A model generated the notes under the pieces. It worked only from the letters and a program-made list of their open reading frames with translations, made no database searches and was not told the origin of the DNA. Below, in pieces: positions 59,516-64,000 of a DNA stretch of 64,000 nt. The first letter of the stretch is position 1. Each line of letters opens with the position of its first letter. The stretch spans positions 84,770,292 through 84,834,291 of the forward strand of contig NC_080043.1 of assembly GCF_012489685.1 (NCBI RefSeq), written 5' to 3'. Both the position numbers and the translations under genes were made by a program. The DNA comes from Lotus japonicus. Taxonomy: Eukaryota; Streptophyta; Magnoliopsida; Fabales; Fabaceae.

Positions 59516-59667
59516 ATGTTTCCATGTAGTTCAATACAAAAGAAATATATAATTCAAGTAAATGAGAAATATAATATTGTAGTGAATGGCTTAAAAATTT
59601 CCCTCACACGCCATTTTGAGATGTAATTTTATATGTTGTTCTATAGCTTCTTTTGCAACTTTATCTT

Positions 59668-61005
59668 GGGCATTAGTTTTAACACCTCCTTATTAATCTC
59701 ACACCCTCTTTTATTTTCTAAATTCCCTTAATACCCTCTCTTATAAAGAGATAGTCAAAGTGTGAGAGTATTTTCACACATACTAAGTGTGAAACATTTT
59801 CACACTCAATATGTGTGAAAATATTTCACATTCACTAAGTGTGAAACACTTAAAACGAAAGGAAGAAGGTGAAGAGAGAATAAAAATACTCAATTCGCAC
59901 AATTGTGTTTCACACTCAAGGGTGTGAAACACAATTCAGTTTCGCACTCAAGATTAGTAGTGTGAATGAACTTTATTTTCAATTTTAAATTTTTCGTTTC
60001 TTTAGAATTAGATTTCACACTCAAGTGTGTGAAACATTTTCAAATTTCACACTCAAGAGTGTGAGTTATTGAACTGTTAATAATTTTTTAATTTTTTTTT
60101 GTTTTTTTTATAATTTTCATTTCACACATTTCACACTCAAGAGTGTGAAATCTTTTCAAATTTCACACTCAAGAGTGTGAAAGAATCAAGTGTTAAGAAT
60201 TTTATTTTTAATTTTAAATATTTAGTTTTTAATAATTAAATTTCAAATTTCACACTCAAGAGTGTGAAAGAATCAAGTGTTAAGAATTTTATTTTTAATT
60301 TTAACTATTTAGTTTTTAATAATTAAATTTCACACTCAAATGTGTGAAACATTTTCAAATTTCACACTCAAGAGTGTGAGTTATTGAACTGTTAATAATT
60401 TTTTAATTTTTTTTTTATAATTTTCATTTCACACTCAAGAGTGTGAAATCTTTTCAAATTTCACACTCAAGAGTGTGAAAGAACCAAGTGTTAAGAATTT
60501 TATTTTTAATTTTAAATATTTAGTTTTTAATAATTAAATTTCACACTCAAATGTGTGAAACATTTTTAAATTTCACACTCAAGAGTGTGAGTTATTGAAC
60601 TGTTAATAATTTTATTTAAAAAAAATTAATTTTTTTATATTTTCATTTCACACTCAAGAGTGTGAAATATTTTCAAATTTCACCCTCAAGAGTGTGAAGG
60701 AACCAACTGTTAAATGTGAAATACTTAAAACGAAAGGAAGAAGGTGAAGAGAGAACAAACATACATCGGTTCACACTTACAATGTATGAAATGTTTTCAC
60801 ATATATTAAGTGTGAAAAGTGGCAACGAAGAAAACTATGAGATGAGAGTAAAAGTGAAGGGTGGTGATAAAAAAAAATGATGGTAGTGATAAGATAGGAA
60901 AATGGATATGTTTGGAATGAAATTAAATTTTAAAGGGTATTTCAGATATTTTGGTGCATAAAGGAGGGTGGGAGATTAATTGAGGGGGTGTTAAAACTAA
61001 TGTCC
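59668..61005. mobile_element. Inverted-repeat element filled with a repeated 22-bp hairpin
   Basis: The left end GGGCATTAGTTTTAACACCT and the reverse-complemented right end GGACATTAGTTTTAACACCC form inverted repeats continuing through TTAATCTC.CACCCTC. Flanking 9-mers CTTTATCTT (59659-59667) and ATTTATCTT (61006-61014) differ at one base. The interior (about 59790-60790) contains many copies of TTTCACACTCAAGAGTGTGAAA, a 10-bp perfect inverted repeat with a 2-nt centre, plus half-sites, in a higher-order unit of about 211 bp with an 86-bp local duplication (60182-60330). No coding capacity. Confidence 0.85.
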
Positions 61006-61014
61006 ATTTATCTT

Positions 61015-61526
61015 TGTATTGGGTTGAAGTACATTTTATTTCAATATATTTTTTGGCTTATAAAAACAAATGTGAAGTTGTTGCACTACCATTTTGTTTC
61101 CCACATATTATCATCAGTCCAAATCATTCTATCTCTCCCTTAATTTTAGGTTCAACACTTACAGCTTGAGGGTTATTTTTTTCTACGGGATCGATGGTTA
61201 ATAATATAACCCCAATCGAATGTGAAATTGTATGAGGGATGAATAGTTAAACAATGGTTTAATTACTTATATATAGAGAGGGGTGTATTTAATAGTATTA
61301 AGAATGAAAAAATTGTATTAATATAAAAACTCGTAGAGAACAATTATGAAATGTTTTAAAACTTCTAATAGTAATATGTTTTTTTTATAAATTTATTATA
61401 TATATTGTCTTCACAATATAAAATGTCTAGATTCGTCACTATTAACTTATGAGAGTCAATCATTAGCATTTTTCTTGTACGAATTAGTTAGACATTTCAA
61501 AGAGTTTATATATAGGGACCTCATAA
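61015..61526. other. Gene-free stretch
   Basis: AT-rich sequence; nothing recognised. Confidence 0.45.
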
Positions 61527-61652
61527 TTTTTTTTCTTTTCAAAAAACTGTTTTTTTTTGTCAAAGGGAATAGTTTCATTAGATGGAAAGTTTTTTTTCTT
61601 TTCAAAAAACTGTTTTTTTTTGTCAAAGGGAATAGTTTCATTAGATGGAAAG
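61527..61652. repeat. Perfect 63-bp tandem duplication
   Basis: 61527-61589 and 61590-61652 are identical, each containing a poly(T) run, TTTTCAAAAAACTG, a second poly(T) run and GTCAAAGGGAATAG. The unit resembles the tail side of a non-LTR element (reverse strand), so it may be a duplicated 3' end. Confidence 0.9.
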
Positions 61653-62939
61653 GGCCATACTCAGTACAAGGCTACAAGAGCCAAACATTCAGCCTTTTCT
61701 ACAGAGCCCATACAAATTCTCAAGCAATACAATTAGGCCTACTAGCTGATGTACACAGTAAACTTACAAGAAAGTTCTATTACACTTAAGCACATGACTC
61801 TTTTGTACATCTAAACACAGTTAGCTAAAGGAGATTTAAAAAAGAGACAACTTGCAAGCCCAAAGCCACCAAGCCCATCACCAATAAGCCCAAAAACTCA
61901 GCCCAATAAAGAAATCCAAACAAACCCTAGCAATTTGGGATCTGAGGCGTTGGAAGCGATGGCGACGGCGGCGGGACGACGTTGGCTTCACCGCTCAACC
62001 TAGAACCTGATCTCCTGCAAACAAAGCGAAAATTTGATATGAAAGCTTAAATGTCGCTCAAACAGCTTAACTTAACCTCCAAAAAGCTCAAAATAAGGTT
62101 ACGCACCCTCGAAGATTATATCATAAAATCCACTATTAGATACATATCGATTATATATCAATAAAATTTTACCTTAATTTGAAAACATTTTATATTGAGC
62201 TCGGTCTCTCCAATAATAATAATAATAAATTATATTGAAATGTATGTAAATCTCAACACTTAATTAGAAATTATTGTTGTTTAAGATTATAATATTTGAA
62301 CAACAAATAATTAAAGTGACTAGTAATTTAATTCAACATTTGAGTTCACAAAAGTCATGTTATAATTAAGGTTATTAACTGTCAAATATTATAAAAATAT
62401 TACTGCACCATTCTAATTTGAGTCTTTGTGTTTGTGTTTCACAAGATGTTTATAAGAGCTACAGTAAGAAATATATAGTTTTACCATTAAATATGTTCTT
62501 CATTTACGAGTGTTTTTATTAAAATAATTTAATTAATGCAGCATAAAATTAAAATTGATTGTTATAAATACTGGAGGCAGTATAAATATAATAAGGTACA
62601 CACATGTTACAAGATACTACTAGTAGAGTAGTAGTATTGTGTTTTCTGGATTTGCGCGATCCTACCCCTTCGAAAAGAGGACCAAAACTAAGAGCCGTAC
62701 AATTATTGTATAATAGTGCAAGAACGTAACAATAGCCAAGATTACATTACATTTCCAAGTACAAGCACGTTACAACCTTCATTTTTTTAATTTAAAAATA
62801 AATATATCATATCTTCAAATCCGAACAAACTCGGAGGAATTTTTTTATATATTTTAAGCCACAAATGTCAGTAACATATTTTGTTATTGTATTTTCATTA
62901 AAAAACAATAAGTTATCTTGTTGTAAATCTAAATTTAAT
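61653..62939. other. Gene-free region
   Basis: A short GC-richer patch at 61925-62010 could be part of a non-LTR element or a leader exon; no splice-consistent gene model was found. The remainder is AT-rich. Confidence 0.35.
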
Positions 62940-63045
62940 GTTCTTAACGATAACTCAAGTGGTAAGAGATACGAGATATATGAATCAGATGAAAGAGATA
63001 TAAGGATCCATCTCCGAATGATGCAATTTATCTTTATAATATAAA
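62940..63045 (+). mobile_element. SINE-like fragment
   Basis: TAACTCAAGTGGTAAGAGAT is close to the A-box region of the minus-strand element at 57185-57305; AAGGATCCATCTCC could be a decayed B box. Weak. Confidence 0.3.
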
Positions 63046-63310
63046 AAAAACTAAATTTACAAATTGTTTTTATTAGTGAGACTTACATTAATGCATATTT
63101 GAATGCACGATAATTAAAAAGTCACAATAATACCAAAATCTGAATGGACAACTACAAAATTAAGAAAAAATGTTTTTTTACTATGATTTTGATTCACCTT
63201 AACTTTTCATTGTTTATTTAAATATACACTTAAAGTTTCAAGAGACATGGTTCTATTCTAATTGAGTGTAACATATAGGTGACTAAATTCTCCATATAGC
63301 TGTATATTTA

Positions 63311-63693
63311 GGGCCTGTTTGGTGGACAAGATAAATAGACATGGTATGATAACAATAATTTTACCATGTTGTAATATGTTGTTTAATTTGTTGCGCTAGT
63401 AGGACATGATAACACTATCATATCCATTATCCTATCATGTGTAAAAGTTATCATGAGGGGGGAGATATGATAGAAATATCCTGTCAGTTTATGAATATTA
63501 TGACATTTTATTTCAAACGAAAATTTGATACAATTTTCATTGTTCCTACAATATCCTATCAATATTGTCAAAAAAAAAATAATAACCTATCAATATCATG
63601 TCCCTATAAGAGTTTATTCTGGTCTTATCATATCATGTCATATTCAATCATTTATATCCTCCTCTTATTCTATCCCGACCACCAAATGAGCCT
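63311..63693. mobile_element. MITE with GGGCCTGTTTGGTGG termini
   Basis: The left end GGGCCTGTTTGGTGG and reverse-complemented right end AGGCTCATTTGGTGG are inverted repeats. TTA occurs outside both (63308-63310 and 63694-63696), fitting a Tourist-like element, though other superfamilies share such termini. The interior carries ATGATA/TATCAT-rich inverted segments (ATCATATC..., CCTATCATG). No coding capacity. Confidence 0.65.
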
Positions 63694-63696
63694 TTA

Positions 63697-64000
63697 TAGG
63701 ACTTGATCGACATGATTAAGATGAATAAAGTCAAAAAAGAATACACAAGAGTGTTTTTGAAATTCTGCATTAACATTATAATCGTATGTACAATCAATAA
63801 TCATTTGTTGCGTTTGCTCATAACCCCATCTCCTAATTAATTTTGCTGTGTAGATCCAAAACAAAGGCAATAAAAGAAATACTAAAACTAAAGATGTGGT
63901 GTCACATTTATTAAATTTGCTGGATTGAAGCTGGGTTGAGAGGGAACAAGACTTTCTTTGTAAATTGATAGAAATAGAAATTAAAACTATGGTTTGGTGA
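63697..64000. other. Right edge of window
   Basis: No feature supported. Confidence 0.4.

Noticed and set aside
58569..59534. 321-aa frame as a host RNase H gene
   Set aside because: Target duplication, poly(A) tail and zf-RVT plus RNase H order show a truncated LINE insertion.

Overview
This is a plant nuclear window, about 64 kb, AT-rich between genes. It holds GT-AG spliced plant genes and many nested plant transposons. Gene families and repeats (Cassandra, other TRIMs, MITEs starting GGTCCCT, gravitropism and pectin genes) fit a eudicot, probably a papilionoid legume. The genus is not established from the sequence.

Seven genes can be modelled as intact. Every exon model keeps its reading frame across all splice sites. 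They are: an HD-Zip class IV homeobox-START transcription factor (8015-11785, +, 10 exons, 742 aa); a membrane-anchored SAM-dependent methyltransferase (14212-16135, -, 2 exons, 332 aa); a GIL1/DUF641 protein (25563-26822, +); two tandem pectin methylesterase inhibitors (29395-30054 and 33731-34390, +); a type 1 methionine aminopeptidase with an N-terminal zinc finger, MAP1A-like (35234-41051, -, 16 exons, 397 aa); and a PRO-type pectin methylesterase (50609-54960, -, 3 exons, 495 aa). A further minus-strand gene seems to begin near position 1100 and run off the left edge.

The rest is mainly mobile DNA. At 2341-3152 is a Cassandra-type TRIM (short retrotransposon with 5S-like LTR sequence) inside an old Mutator-like relic. 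At 4509-6235 is a TRIM concatemer with five LTRs and four internal domains. At 18702-24060 is a Mutator-like element (MULE) with a perfect 9-bp target duplication; it carries a broken transposase and, convergently, an intact 709-aa plant-mobile-domain (PMD) gene. It sits in the 5' end of the GIL1 gene. A 264-bp relative with the same terminal repeats and another perfect 9-bp duplication lies at 43103-43366. That copy is inside a Helitron-like element (about 42862-47599) that carries pieces of at least three unrelated host genes: PPR, selenoprotein-H-like and ribosomal protein L7. A 1.44-kb inverted-repeat element (30190-31627) and a 234-bp relative (6594-6827) also have perfect 9-bp duplications. 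A 1.34-kb element at 59668-61005 is packed with copies of one 22-bp hairpin. A 5'-truncated LINE with a 16-bp duplication lies at 58540-59515. hAT-like, Tourist-like and SINE-like elements fill the rest.

The strongest leads are the family of elements that share a layout of terminal repeats plus subterminal palindromes while the palindrome sequence differs between members, and the likely replacement of the GIL1 promoter by one of them.
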